DNA of 28,427 nt, taken from contig JBFXDI010000046.1 of the NCBI GenBank assembly GCA_050181295.1, positions 1 to 28,427 of the forward strand, given 5' to 3'. Of this stretch, positions 14,876 through 23,149 are shown piece by piece. The stretch is from JBFXDI01 sp050181295 (lineage in GTDB: Bacteria > Pseudomonadota > Alphaproteobacteria > Rhizobiales > Aestuariivirgaceae). The notes under the pieces are model-generated. The model saw only the letters and a program-made list of their open reading frames with translations. It was not told where the DNA came from and ran no database searches. The position numbers and the translations under genes are program-made. Each line of letters begins with the position of its first letter. Within the stretch, counting starts at the first letter, position 1.

Positions 14876-16359
14876 GCGAGCTTCCGACATATCGCCTCCA
14901 TATCGGCGGCAAAATGGTCGATCCCGCCGGCGGCGAATGGTTCGATACCTTCAATCCCTATACCGGCAAGCCGTGGGCGCGGATCCCGAAGGGGTCGGCC
15001 ACGGATGTCGACCGCGCGGTCGAGGCGGCGCACGACGCCTTCACTAACGGCGACTGGCCGAGACTCACGGCGAGCGCGCGAGGCGCCTTGCTGCGCAAGC
15101 TCGGCGACCTCATCGCCGATAATGCGCAGCGTCTGGCCGAGACGGAGGTCCGCGACAATGGCAAGCTGATCGCCGAGATGGGCGCGCAGCTCCGCTACAT
15201 GCCGCAATGGTATTATTACTTCGGCGGGCTCGCGGACAAGATCGAGGGAGCGGTCATTCCCATCGACAAGCCGGAGATGTTCACCTTCACCCGGCATGAG
15301 CCTTATGGCGTAATCGGGATGATCACACCCTGGAACTCGCCGCTCTTGCTGCTCTCCTGGAAGCTCGCCGCGGCCCTTGCCGCCGGCAACGTGGCGGTGG
15401 TCAAGCCTTCCGAATTCACCTCCGCCTCGACGCTCGAGTTCGCGGAGCTGTTCGAGCAGGCGGGATTTCCTCCGGGCGTCTTCAACGTCGTGACCGGCTT
15501 CGGCGAGGAGGTGGGCGGGGCGCTGGTATCGCATCCGAAGACGGCGAAGATCGCCTTCACCGGGGGGCCTGTCGGGGGGCGCATCGTCTATGAGGCCGCC
15601 GCGCGCAATCTCAAGCCCGTCACGCTCGAGCTCGGCGGCAAGTCGCCCAACATCGTATTCGAGGACGCCGACCTCGAGGGCGCGGTGAAGGGCGCGGTCT
15701 CCGGGATCTTCGCCGCGACGGGCCAGACATGCATCGCCGGATCGAGGCTGCTCGTGCAGCGATCGGTGCACGACGCCTTCGTCGAACGGCTCGTGACGTT
15801 CGCCGCTACCGCCCGCATGGGCAATCCGTCCGATCTGGGCACCCAGGTCGGCCCGGTGACGACGCAGCCGCAATACCGGAAGGTGCTCGACTATATCGAC
15901 ATCGCAAAGGGGGAAGGCGCCGTCTGCGCGCTGGGCGGCAAGGCTGCGAACGCGCCGGAATGCGGCGAGGGCTGGTTCGTCGAGCCGACCATCTTCACCG
16001 GCGTGCGCAACGACATGCGGATCGCGCAGGAGGAGGTCTTCGGGCCGGTGCTCGCGGTCATCCCCTTCGAGGACGAGGACGATGCGGTGCGGATCGCCAA
16101 CGACATTCCCTACGGACTCGCTGCCGGCGTCTGGACGCAGAGCATCCGCCGCGCGCTCAACATGTCGGAGCGGCTGAAGGCAGGCATGGTCTGGATCAAC
16201 ACCTACCGGGCCGTGAGCTACATGGCTCCCTTCGGCGGCTTCAAGCAGTCCGGGATAGGCCGCGAGAACGGCCAGGAGGCGATCCACGAGTTCCTGCAGA
16301 CCAAGGCGGTCTGGATCAGCACCGCAAGCGAAGTGCCGAACCCGTTCATCCTGCGATGA
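14872..16359 (+). CDS. NAD(P)-dependent aldehyde dehydrogenase
   Basis: A 495-aa ALDH, last gene of the rightward operon. Catalytic Cys287 (GQTCIAG), Glu253 (LELGGKSP), Asn155 (TPWNSP) and Lys178 (VVKPSE) are all present. The C-terminus PNPFILR resembles that of its 495-aa paralogue at 10332, and the two align without large gaps, so they are diverged copies with perhaps successive or related aldehyde substrates. The ATG overlaps the RidA stop by 4 bp. In a trigonelline-type pathway one ALDH would oxidise the ring-opened semialdehyde (TgnC step) and another would oxidise succinic semialdehyde. Which does which cannot be decided here. Converges on the SDR gene with 18 bp between. Confidence 0.93.
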   Translation: MSELPTYRLHIGGKMVDPAGGEWFDTFNPYTGKPWARIPKGSATDVDRAVEAAHDAFTNGDWPRLTASARGALLRKLGDLIADNAQRLAETEVRDNGKLIAEMGAQLRYMPQWYYYFGGLADKIEGAVIPIDKPEMFTFTRHEPYGVIGMITPWNSPLLLLSWKLAAALAAGNVAVVKPSEFTSASTLEFAELFEQAGFPPGVFNVVTGFGEEVGGALVSHPKTAKIAFTGGPVGGRIVYEAAARNLKPVTLELGGKSPNIVFEDADLEGAVKGAVSGIFAATGQTCIAGSRLLVQRSVHDAFVERLVTFAATARMGNPSDLGTQVGPVTTQPQYRKVLDYIDIAKGEGAVCALGGKAANAPECGEGWFVEPTIFTGVRNDMRIAQEEVFGPVLAVIPFEDEDDAVRIANDIPYGLAAGVWTQSIRRALNMSERLKAGMVWINTYRAVSYMAPFGGFKQSGIGRENGQEAIHEFLQTKAVWISTASEVPNPFILR

Positions 16360-16377
16360 CGGAGGTGGCTGCCGCCG

Positions 16378-17112
16378 CTACCAGTCCGACGTCGGCAGGA
16401 TCGTCATCTGGGCGATGACGACCCCCGGCGGCTGGCGGAGCGCGAAGAGCACGCTCCTCGCAATGTCGTCGGGCGCAAGGACGCTGCCAAAGCCGTCATA
16501 GAAGGTTTTCGCCGCATTCTCGTCGCCGAACTTGCGCGCCTTGTCGAAGTCCGTTCGCACCACGCCGGGCATGATCTCGGTGATCCGGATTCCGGAGCCC
16601 AAATGCTCTGCCCGCAGACAGTCCGTCAGCATGTGCACGGCGGCCTTGCTGGTCGCATAGGCGACGCTGCCCGGATAGGAGCGGTGGGCGACGCTCGACC
16701 CGATGTTGACAATGTGGCCGTGCCCCCGCTCGCTCATGCCCGGGAGAATCTCGCGCGTCACCTGCATGAGCCCGATCACATTGGTCTCGATGGTGCCGCG
16801 CCAGTCCTCCATGCTGCCGGTGTGGTAAGGCCTGCGGCCGCCGATATCGCTTCCCGCATTGTTGACGAGCACGTCGATGCTCCGCCATGCTTCGGGAAGC
16901 AGGGGCAGAATCTCCGCATCGGTCCGCGAGATGTCGAGCACGACAGCCAGCATCTCGCCCTTCGCGTTCCTGACCACTTCGTCGAGAACCGCCTGCCGCC
17001 GCCCGCATACAACCACGCGATAGCCTTCCTCGGCGAGAAGCAGCGCGATGGCGCGCCCTATGCCGCTGCCCCCGCCGGTGACGACGGCAACAGGCATGTC
17101 CGTGGCCGGCAT
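16378..17112 (-). CDS. Short-chain dehydrogenase/reductase (SDR)
   Basis: A 244-aa classical SDR. The cofactor motif TGGGSGIG is at about residues 12-19. CGRR after the second strand suggests NADP preference. NNAG is at 84-87, and the catalytic triad is Ser139 or Ser140 with Tyr152 and Lys156 (YATSKAA). The overall look is of the YdfG-like 3-hydroxy acid dehydrogenase group. It is last in the long leftward operon, 9 bp after the LLM monooxygenase gene, and likely reduces or oxidises a carbonyl in the same pathway. An alternative ATG is at codon 6. Substrate not deducible. Confidence 0.9.
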   Translation of the reverse strand: MPATDMPVAVVTGGGSGIGRAIALLLAEEGYRVVVCGRRQAVLDEVVRNAKGEMLAVVLDISRTDAEILPLLPEAWRSIDVLVNNAGSDIGGRRPYHTGSMEDWRGTIETNVIGLMQVTREILPGMSERGHGHIVNIGSSVAHRSYPGSVAYATSKAAVHMLTDCLRAEHLGSGIRITEIMPGVVRTDFDKARKFGDENAAKTFYDGFGSVLAPDDIARSVLFALRQPPGVVIAQMTILPTSDW

Positions 17113-17121
17113 GGGAGCGTC

Positions 17122-18198
17122 CTAGCCGGCCATCGCCGTTGCGGGCGCGGGAGATGAGCTCGCCTTGAAGGCCGGAACCACTTCCTTGATGAAGAGCTCA
17201 AGCGACCGCCGCTGCTGCTTGATCGGCAGACCGTAGGCCGCGTTGTAGCAGAAATATTCAAGGCCCTTCTCCTCATAGGGCTTGAGCTTTCTGATGACCT
17301 CGTCGGGCGTGCCCAGGATGAGGTTCTGGAGCAGCAGTTCCGGCTCGTACTCGGCCTGGTTGGTGAGCTTCGCAAGGTCGGGTTCCTGGGGGAAACCATC
17401 GATCACGGGGGCGAGGGTGAGACGCAGGTTCTCGAACTGGCGTCCCTGCCGGCGGATCGCCTCGATGAAGGTCTCGCTTTCGCCCTTGCGCTCCCAGACG
17501 CCCACATGGCGCATGGTCATGAAACGGGGACGCTTGACGCCCGGACTCGCCGCCAGCGCCTCCTCGAACCTCTGGACATAGGCCTCGAACTCCGCGAAGG
17601 GCCGCGTGAGCGGCCAGGTCATGATGTCGTAGCCCTGCTTCACCGCGGCCTGGAAGGTGCCAGGGTCGCGCGCCGCCACCCAGATCGGCGGATGCGGCTT
17701 CTGCAGCGGCTTGGGACACGAGGTGGTGGCGGGGAACGACCAGTACTTGCCGTTGTGCTCGTAGTCGCCCTTCCAGAGCCCGAGCAGCGCCGGCAGCATC
17801 TCGAGCATCATGGGAACGCCGATGTTCTGGTTGATACCGCCCGCCATGCGGTCGAACTCGCGCTGGTAAGCGCCCTTGCCGATGCCGAACTCCAGGCGGC
17901 CTCCGGAAAGGAGGTCGAACAGCGCCGCCTCGCCCGCAAGCTTGACCGGGTGCCAGTAGGGCGCGACCACCACGGCCGTGCCGAGCCGGATCCTGGACGT
18001 ATGGGCTGCAAGATGGGCCAGGAACTGGAAGGGCGCGGGCGCGATCGTCATCTCGATGGCGTGATGCTCCGCCGCCCACACGATATCGAACCCGCCATCC
18101 TCCGCCATCTGGGCCATGTGGGTCACATGCCTGACGACCTCGCGCATGTCCTCTGCGGGTGTCATGCGCTCCATGTTGACGACGAGGGTAAAACGCAT
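17122..18198 (-). CDS. LLM-class (luciferase-like) flavin-dependent monooxygenase, possibly TgnB-like
   Basis: A 358-aa bacterial-luciferase-fold protein. Family features are FDIVWAAEHHAIEM, SRIRLGTAVVVAPYWHPVKLAGEAALFDLLSGGR, then LEFGIGKGAYQREFDRM, and the C-terminal LELFIKEVVPAF. Members use reduced FMN from a partner flavin reductase to oxygenate substrates. From memory the sequence belongs with the group containing the trigonelline monooxygenase oxygenase component TgnB, which opens the pyridinium ring; this needs alignment. The ATG has GGGAGAGAG just upstream. It follows the GntR gene in the transporter operon and precedes the SDR by 9 bp. The likely partner is the flavin reductase at 23150. 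Confidence 0.88.
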   Translation of the reverse strand: MRFTLVVNMERMTPAEDMREVVRHVTHMAQMAEDGGFDIVWAAEHHAIEMTIAPAPFQFLAHLAAHTSRIRLGTAVVVAPYWHPVKLAGEAALFDLLSGGRLEFGIGKGAYQREFDRMAGGINQNIGVPMMLEMLPALLGLWKGDYEHNGKYWSFPATTSCPKPLQKPHPPIWVAARDPGTFQAAVKQGYDIMTWPLTRPFAEFEAYVQRFEEALAASPGVKRPRFMTMRHVGVWERKGESETFIEAIRRQGRQFENLRLTLAPVIDGFPQEPDLAKLTNQAEYEPELLLQNLILGTPDEVIRKLKPYEEKGLEYFCYNAAYGLPIKQQRRSLELFIKEVVPAFKASSSPAPATAMAG

Positions 18199-18245
18199 CT
18201 CTCTCTCCCTGGAAACTCGGTGCTTGGATATCTCCCGGCGGACGA

Positions 18246-18998
18246 TCAGCGGTCCGGGGTTTGGTTCTTGCGGTCGCTCGCGCTGCCGATAGGGTTCATG
18301 TCCTGCTGCCGCGGGTCGGCCAGGCGCTCTATCGCAATGGCGAGCGCCTGCTCGACGTGCCGTCTCGACGCGGCCTCGGCGGCATCCGGGTCCTTGTCAC
18401 GGATGGCGTCCACGATCCGCCGCATCTCCGCGGGCCCGGTGTGCGAGCGGCCGGTCGCCGTCATGGTCAGGGCACGCAGCGCATTGATGCGGGCATTGAG
18501 GTTGCGTTCGATCTCCCAGGCGACCGACTTGCCGCCTGTCAGGAACATGGTCTCGTAGAAATTGGTCGTCTCCTCGAGCGTACGGTGCACGTCGCTGGTC
18601 TCGTAGGAGTGCTCGATCGCCTGCAGCGAGGCGTAGAGCCTGTCGGCGACATCCCTCCCGCTCAATGCGCAGGCTCGCGCGGCGATGGCCTCGAGCGACA
18701 TCCGGAGCTCGTAGATCTGCTCTATGACCGCCCGGTCCAGCACCGAGACGGCGGGGCCGCGATGCGGCGTGGTTTCGATGAGCCCTTCCGTCTCGAGCTG
18801 GCGGAGCGCTTCGCGGACAACCGTCCGGCTGACGCCGAGCTCCTCGCAGAGCCGTCGCTCGATCAGCCGCTCGCCCGGAGCGAAATGGAACTGCAGGATG
18901 GCCGCGCGCAGTTTCTCCACCGCCAGTCTGCGCAGGGTCATCGTCGGGCGCTCAACGCGAAGGGCGTCCATGGTCGACGGGACATCCGTCCTTGTCAT
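18246..18998 (-). CDS. GntR-family regulator, FCD (FadR) subfamily
   Basis: A 250-aa regulator. The winged helix-turn-helix spans about residues 20-85 (APGERLIERRLCEELGVSRT, then VREALRQLETEGLIETTPHRG). An FCD effector domain follows (about 92-225). Of the usual FCD metal-site residues, the first Asp and two His appear replaced (TTNFYETM has Tyr148; AEMRRI has Met192) and only His214 remains, so it may sense a ligand without metal. I chose the ATG at 18998 because it forms ATGA with the ABC ATPase stop; the open frame upstream runs inside that gene. Co-translation with the transporter suggests feedback control of this operon and probably of the divergent 11820-12007 promoter. Confidence 0.9.
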   Translation of the reverse strand: MTRTDVPSTMDALRVERPTMTLRRLAVEKLRAAILQFHFAPGERLIERRLCEELGVSRTVVREALRQLETEGLIETTPHRGPAVSVLDRAVIEQIYELRMSLEAIAARACALSGRDVADRLYASLQAIEHSYETSDVHRTLEETTNFYETMFLTGGKSVAWEIERNLNARINALRALTMTATGRSHTGPAEMRRIVDAIRDKDPDAAEAASRRHVEQALAIAIERLADPRQQDMNPIGSASDRKNQTPDR

Positions 18999-20209
18999 CT
19001 CGAGACTCCGCTTGGAAGGCCAGTTGAGGAGGCGGCCGGCTCGACCGGGAACACGAGCGAATGTTGTGACCGCCAGCAAAGCTCGACGCTCGCACCTGTT
19101 GTCAGGGAGGGCAAGTCCCCGGGGCCGTGGGTAAGCTTCACGGCCGCCGTCTGGCCGCCGGGCAAGGCCACCGAGCAGGTGATGCAGTCGCCGAGGAACA
19201 CGCACTCCTTCACGCTGGTGAGAATGCGGTTCTCGTAGTCCCCCGGCTTTCCCGGCGAGCACAGCGTGAAGCGCTCGGGCCTGACCATCAGCGAAACCTC
19301 CGACCCGGCCTCAAGACCCTCCCGCGCGACCGCCCGGACCATTCCGCCGCCTTCCAGCGCGACGAGCGCGCTGTCGCCATCCCGCTTGAGCAGCCGGCCT
19401 GGCAGGAAATTCGAGTTGCCGACGAAGGAGGCCATGAAGCTGTTGGCCGGAGCATCGTAGAGTTCGCGTGGCGCGCCTGTCTGCTCGACCGTGCCGGCGT
19501 TCATGACCGTAATGCGATCGCTCAAGCGCAGCGCCTCCTCCTGGTCATGGGTCACGTAGATGATGGTCACGCCGAGGCGCTCGTGCAGGCGGCGGATCTC
19601 GTCCTGGATATCTTCCCGGAGCTTCTTGTCGAGCGCGCCCAGCGGCTCGTCCATGAGCAGGATCATGGGTTCGTAGACGAGGCCGCGCGCCAGCGCCACG
19701 CGCTGCTGCTGGCCGCCAGAAAGCTCCGACGGCTTGCGATGCCCGAGACCCTGCAGGCGGACGAGGTTCAAAACTTTCTCGACCCGATCCGGCCGCTCCG
19801 CGCGATCGAACCGGCGTACCTTCAGGGGGAACTCCACGTTCTCGTAGACGGTCAGGTGCGGAAACAGCGTGTAGCGCTGGAAAACCATGCCGATGTTGCG
19901 GCGGTGCGGCGACACGCCGGCCATAGGACGTCCGCCGATGAAGATCTCGCCGGCGGTGGGGTCATCGAAGCCGGCGATCATGTTGAGGACAGAGGTCTTG
20001 CCCGAGCCGCTGGGCCCCAAGAACGTCATCAGCTCGCCCTTGCGGACATCGAGGTCGATGCGGTCCACGGCGACGAAGCTGCCGTAGGTCTTTCGAAGGC
20101 CACTGAGCCGAAGGAGCACTTCCTGCGAGGAGACGGAAGCCGATGCCTCGCTTCCCGATATCTCCAGCTCGTCGGGGATGGATAGTGTCTTTGCCTGACT
20201 GAACTTCAT
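18995..20209 (-). CDS. ABC transporter ATP-binding protein, PotA type
   Basis: A 404-aa import ATPase. It has Walker A GPSGSGKT (65-72), Q-loop region VFQRYTLFPHLTV, signature LSGGQQQRVALARG (163 on), Walker B ILLMDEPLGALD and switch His221 (YVTHDQEEALRLSD). A C-terminal TOBE-type regulatory domain follows (from about 270). An N-terminal extension of about 30 residues precedes the first strand. The ATG at 20209 overlaps the permease stop (ATGA). Two permeases precede it, and the probable binding protein is in the facing operon at 12008. It energises uptake of the cluster's substrate at the inner membrane. Confidence 0.95.
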   Translation of the reverse strand: MKFSQAKTLSIPDELEISGSEASASVSSQEVLLRLSGLRKTYGSFVAVDRIDLDVRKGELMTFLGPSGSGKTSVLNMIAGFDDPTAGEIFIGGRPMAGVSPHRRNIGMVFQRYTLFPHLTVYENVEFPLKVRRFDRAERPDRVEKVLNLVRLQGLGHRKPSELSGGQQQRVALARGLVYEPMILLMDEPLGALDKKLREDIQDEIRRLHERLGVTIIYVTHDQEEALRLSDRITVMNAGTVEQTGAPRELYDAPANSFMASFVGNSNFLPGRLLKRDGDSALVALEGGGMVRAVAREGLEAGSEVSLMVRPERFTLCSPGKPGDYENRILTSVKECVFLGDCITCSVALPGGQTAAVKLTHGPGDLPSLTTGASVELCWRSQHSLVFPVEPAASSTGLPSGVSR

Positions 20210-20997
20210 TTGCGCCACGCGGACATGATACCGAGGATCATGAGCATGCTGGAAACCACCATGATCGACGCGACGGCCGCGATCTCGGGAGAAAGATCCG
20301 CCCGGATCATGCTCCACATGCGCACCGGAAGCGTCTGCAGGTTGGGGCCGGACATGAAGATCGAGAGGATGACCTCGTCCCACGAGATCAGGAAAGCGAA
20401 GAGGGCGCCGGCAAAGATGCCGTGCCGGATCGAGGGGAGTGTCACGCGCAGGATCGCTTCCGCACGCGTCGCGCCGCAGATCATGGCCGCGCGTTCCAGA
20501 GAGGCGTCGAACGAGCGCAGCGAGTTGGAGACCGATATGATCACGAAGGGCAGCGCCAGGATGAGATGGCTGATGACGAAGGCGATCTTGGTTCCCGCGA
20601 TCCCCGCCTTCAGCACCACCGCATAGAGCGAGACAGCAAGGATCACGTAGGGCACGATGAGGGGCGCCGTGAAGAGCGCGTTGAGCGCCGTCTTGCCGAC
20701 GAACTTGCCTCGCACGAGCGCGAAAGAGGCTGGGACGCCGAGAAGGAGCGCTGCCGCGACGACATAGAGGCCGATCTCGATGCTGAGCCAGAGAGATTGA
20801 ATCCAGCCCGGCTTCGAGAACACTGCCCCGTACCACCTAAAAGTCCAGCCGGGGGGCGGAAAGAGCAGCCACCGGGACTCACCGAAGGAGAGCAGGATCA
20901 CGAAGATCACGGGGAGCATCAGCAGCAGCGAAACGACGCAGGCGAAGGCGTTGAGGCCGATGCCGATAGCACCAAGTTTCTTGGGCGTGAGGAGCAT
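20206..20997 (-). CDS. ABC transporter permease, PotC type
   Basis: A 263-aa inner-membrane permease with about six hydrophobic helices. The first runs over AFACVVSLLLMLPVIFVILL. The EAA loop that docks to the ATPase is visible as ERAAMICGATRAEAILRVTL. The following TM segment (FAGALFAFLISWDEVILSIF) is typical of PotC-like subunits. The ATG lies 5 bp after the stop of the first permease and the stop overlaps the ATPase start, so the three transporter genes form one translationally coupled unit. Ligand specificity is set mainly by the binding protein. Confidence 0.94.
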   Translation of the reverse strand: MLLTPKKLGAIGIGLNAFACVVSLLLMLPVIFVILLSFGESRWLLFPPPGWTFRWYGAVFSKPGWIQSLWLSIEIGLYVVAAALLLGVPASFALVRGKFVGKTALNALFTAPLIVPYVILAVSLYAVVLKAGIAGTKIAFVISHLILALPFVIISVSNSLRSFDASLERAAMICGATRAEAILRVTLPSIRHGIFAGALFAFLISWDEVILSIFMSGPNLQTLPVRMWSMIRADLSPEIAAVASIMVVSSMLMILGIMSAWRK

Positions 20998-21002
20998 CTG
21001 GC

Positions 21003-21833
21003 CTAGACCTTCGCATCGAGGCCGGTCACCCTCACATAGACCAGGTAGATCGTGAGGGTGGTGACGAGGAGGACGAGGGCGGCCGCGGCCCCAAGGCCCC
21101 AGTTCAGGTAGGTCTGCACCTGCTCCACGATGAGCTGGCCGATCATGATATCGCTAGGGCCGCCCAACATGGCCGGGGCGATGAAGTATCCGAGCGTCGT
21201 CACGAAGACCAGAATGCAGCCCGTGCTGATGCCCGGCGTTGCCAGTGGCAGGAGCACACGAAAGAAGACGTCGGCCGATGTCGCGCCGCAGATGGAGGCC
21301 GCCTGTGGGATGGCGGGGTCCAGTCCTGACAGGGTGGCGTGGATGGGCAGCACCATGAAGGGAAGCATGATGTAGGTGAGCCCGATCACCACGCCGGTGA
21401 GATTGTTGACAAGCGGCAGGGGGTGCGAGATCAGGCCGATTGCCATGAGGAAGCCGTTGATGGCGCCGCTGTTCTGCAGCAGCACGAGCAGCGCGAAGAG
21501 CCGCGCCAGCAGGCTCGTCCACATGGATAGGACTATGATGCCCATTACCAGGCGGGATACGCGGCGGCTCGAAACGACGAGGAACCAGGCGATGGGGAAG
21601 GCGATCACCAGGCAGGAGACGGTGACGAGGAACGAGACCAGCAGCGTGTTCAGGAGCACGCGCCCGTAGGCCGGCGTGGAGGCGAGGTGCTCGAAGTTCT
21701 GCAGGCCCGGAACGGGGTCCGTCACGCTGCGGGAGAGCAGCATCGCCACCGGAAGCAGGAAGAAGACAGCCAGGAACAGCAGCGCCGGCAGGGCAGGCGC
21801 AATTGACGCCGGCGCTGCCGCTCGCGGTCTCAC
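21003..21833 (-). CDS. ABC transporter permease, PotB type
   Basis: A 276-aa inner-membrane permease, partner of the PotC-type subunit. It has about six membrane helices, the first being ALPALLFLAVFFLLPVAMLL. A large first periplasmic loop follows (SVTDPVPGLQNFEHL). The EAA loop reads IPQAASICGATSADVFFRVL. I set the start at the GTG at 21833, which forms GTGA with the stop of the SnoaL-like gene and is followed by RPRAAAPASIAPALP. A longer reading frame upstream would overlap that gene extensively and has no typical permease sequence. Confidence 0.92.
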   Translation of the reverse strand: MRPRAAAPASIAPALPALLFLAVFFLLPVAMLLSRSVTDPVPGLQNFEHLASTPAYGRVLLNTLLVSFLVTVSCLVIAFPIAWFLVVSSRRVSRLVMGIIVLSMWTSLLARLFALLVLLQNSGAINGFLMAIGLISHPLPLVNNLTGVVIGLTYIMLPFMVLPIHATLSGLDPAIPQAASICGATSADVFFRVLLPLATPGISTGCILVFVTTLGYFIAPAMLGGPSDIMIGQLIVEQVQTYLNWGLGAAAALVLLVTTLTIYLVYVRVTGLDAKV

Positions 21834-22213
21834 GCTTCGACCTGCTTGTAGTAGGTGTCCTTGCTCACGACCTTGCCATCCTTGAAGACCCAGAGATCGC
21901 ATCCGCGGCAGTCGAGGCGCTGTCCACCGGGGAGCGTTCCCGTCACACGCCACTTGGACATGACCTTTTCGCCCATGATCCAGTGCTCGCCGTCGCTGAA
22001 ATGGATGTCGGGAATGGCGGCGAAGCGGGAGCGGAAAGCCTCGCCGACGGCCTTCCTGCCTTCGAAGCGCTCACCCGCCGCGTCTCGGCCGCGGCTGGCA
22101 TGGAACACGCAATCGTCGGCGAAGAAGCTCATGACCTTGTCCGCGTCGAGGGCGTTGAAAGCTTCCACGAGGCGGTCCATCAGCTCGGGTGTCACGGCAT
22201 TGTCGGCAGGCAT
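21830..22213 (-). CDS. SnoaL/NTF2-like polyketide-cyclase-fold protein
   Basis: A 127-aa protein with the cone-shaped NTF2-like pattern. This is a helical start (ELMDRLVEAFNALDADKVMSFFADDCVFHAS), then GERFEGRKAVGEAFRSRF, and strands ending HWIMGEKVMSKWRVTGTLPGG and KVVSKDTYYKQ. The fold hosts isomerases, hydrolases, dehydratases and binding proteins, so activity cannot be assigned. The ATG has GAGGT 6 nt upstream, placed 10 bp after the alpha/beta hydrolase stop. Its own stop overlaps the permease GTG. Position between a hydrolase and a transporter suggests a role in processing the imported compound. Confidence 0.88.
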   Translation of the reverse strand: MPADNAVTPELMDRLVEAFNALDADKVMSFFADDCVFHASRGRDAAGERFEGRKAVGEAFRSRFAAIPDIHFSDGEHWIMGEKVMSKWRVTGTLPGGQRLDCRGCDLWVFKDGKVVSKDTYYKQVEA

Positions 22214-22223
22214 TTCGGTAACC

Positions 22224-23066
22224 TCAAGCCATTGCGCTGGCGCGGGACTTTCGGTCCGTTGCCTGTTGGAGGGACTCGCTCAGGAAATCCATGAGCGGTG
22301 TGTTCACCGCGTCCGGATCCTCGACCATTCCCATGTGCCGGAGGCCCGGCAGGATAAGGTGGCGGGCGCCGGGGATCTGCTCGGCGATGCGCATCGCCAT
22401 GCCGGGCGAGTTGCCGCGGTCCTCGCTGCCCGTCATCACGAGCGTCGGGCAGGCTATGGTATCTATCCGGTCCGCCAGTTCGGTATCTGCGGCCGCGACG
22501 AGCTTGTAGGCCGCAAGATAGGCGTCGCGGTCGTTGGAAAGGAGGCAATCCGCGATCTCCCGCATCAGCTCCGCGTTGCGGGCTGCGAACTCGGGGGAGA
22601 ACCAGCGCTCGATGGCCAGCGACAGCGTCGAGCTCGGCCCATCCTTCTCGACCATGCGCACGCGCTCGAGGATGAGTGCCCTTTCGCGCCGCGTGCGTTG
22701 GAAAGAACAGCCCAGGATGGCGGCTGCCGCGACGAACTGCGGATGTTCGACGCAGAAGGCCTGCGCGATGAGGCCGCCGAGGGAAAAGCCCACGATACCT
22801 GCCCTGTCGACCCCGAGGCCGGCAAGAAGGTCGCGGCACTGGTCCGCATACATCGACAGGGAATAGGGTCCTGCCGGCTTGGCGCTCGCGCCGTGACCAA
22901 GGAGGTCGTAAGCGATGACCCGGAAGTGCTTCGCCAGCGCGGGCATCTGGAAGCGCCACATCCTGTGGTCCAGCCCGACGCCATGGATAAGGACGACCGG
23001 AAAGCCCTGTCCCTGGTCGAGATAGGCGGTATCCCCCAACTTCCGAATTTCTGGCACCGTCCCCAA
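22224..23066 (-). CDS. Alpha/beta hydrolase, possibly TgnD-like or enol-lactonase-like
   Basis: A 280-aa alpha/beta-hydrolase-fold enzyme. The oxyanion-hole segment is LIHGVGLDHRMW. The catalytic triad is Ser95 (GFSLGG), Asp216 (GSEDRGNSP) and His244 (LRHMGMVEDP). It resembles 3-oxoadipate enol-lactonase and the amide/C-N hydrolases of ring-cleavage pathways. It heads the long leftward operon. The start is uncertain: TTG at 23066 has AAGG 7 nt upstream and gives the longest product, while GTG at 23057 is in frame. With an LLM monooxygenase and ALDH nearby, hydrolysis of a formamide-type ring-opening product (the TgnD step) is the best guess, not proven. Confidence 0.88.
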   Translation of the reverse strand: MGTVPEIRKLGDTAYLDQGQGFPVVLIHGVGLDHRMWRFQMPALAKHFRVIAYDLLGHGASAKPAGPYSLSMYADQCRDLLAGLGVDRAGIVGFSLGGLIAQAFCVEHPQFVAAAAILGCSFQRTRRERALILERVRMVEKDGPSSTLSLAIERWFSPEFAARNAELMREIADCLLSNDRDAYLAAYKLVAAADTELADRIDTIACPTLVMTGSEDRGNSPGMAMRIAEQIPGARHLILPGLRHMGMVEDPDAVNTPLMDFLSESLQQATDRKSRASAMA

Positions 23067-23112
23067 AACCCTGCCTTCTTGACGCCGGCATTAAGCCGGA
23101 GTGAATGTTGGA

Positions 23113-23137
23113 ATACCATAATCCACTAACACGGTAT
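23113..23137. promoter_or_regulatory. Possible operator: ATACC-N15-GGTAT between divergent genes
   Basis: ATACC at 23113-23117 and GGTAT at 23133-23137 are inverted half-sites in the short divergent region between the hydrolase operon and the flavin reductase. The same 5-mers, overlapped, make the GGTATACC palindrome at 11933. The arms are short and the spacing differs, so chance is a real alternative. If real, it argues that the flavin reductase starts at 23150 rather than 23105. Confidence 0.25.
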
Positions 23138-23149
23138 GAGCAAGAACTG

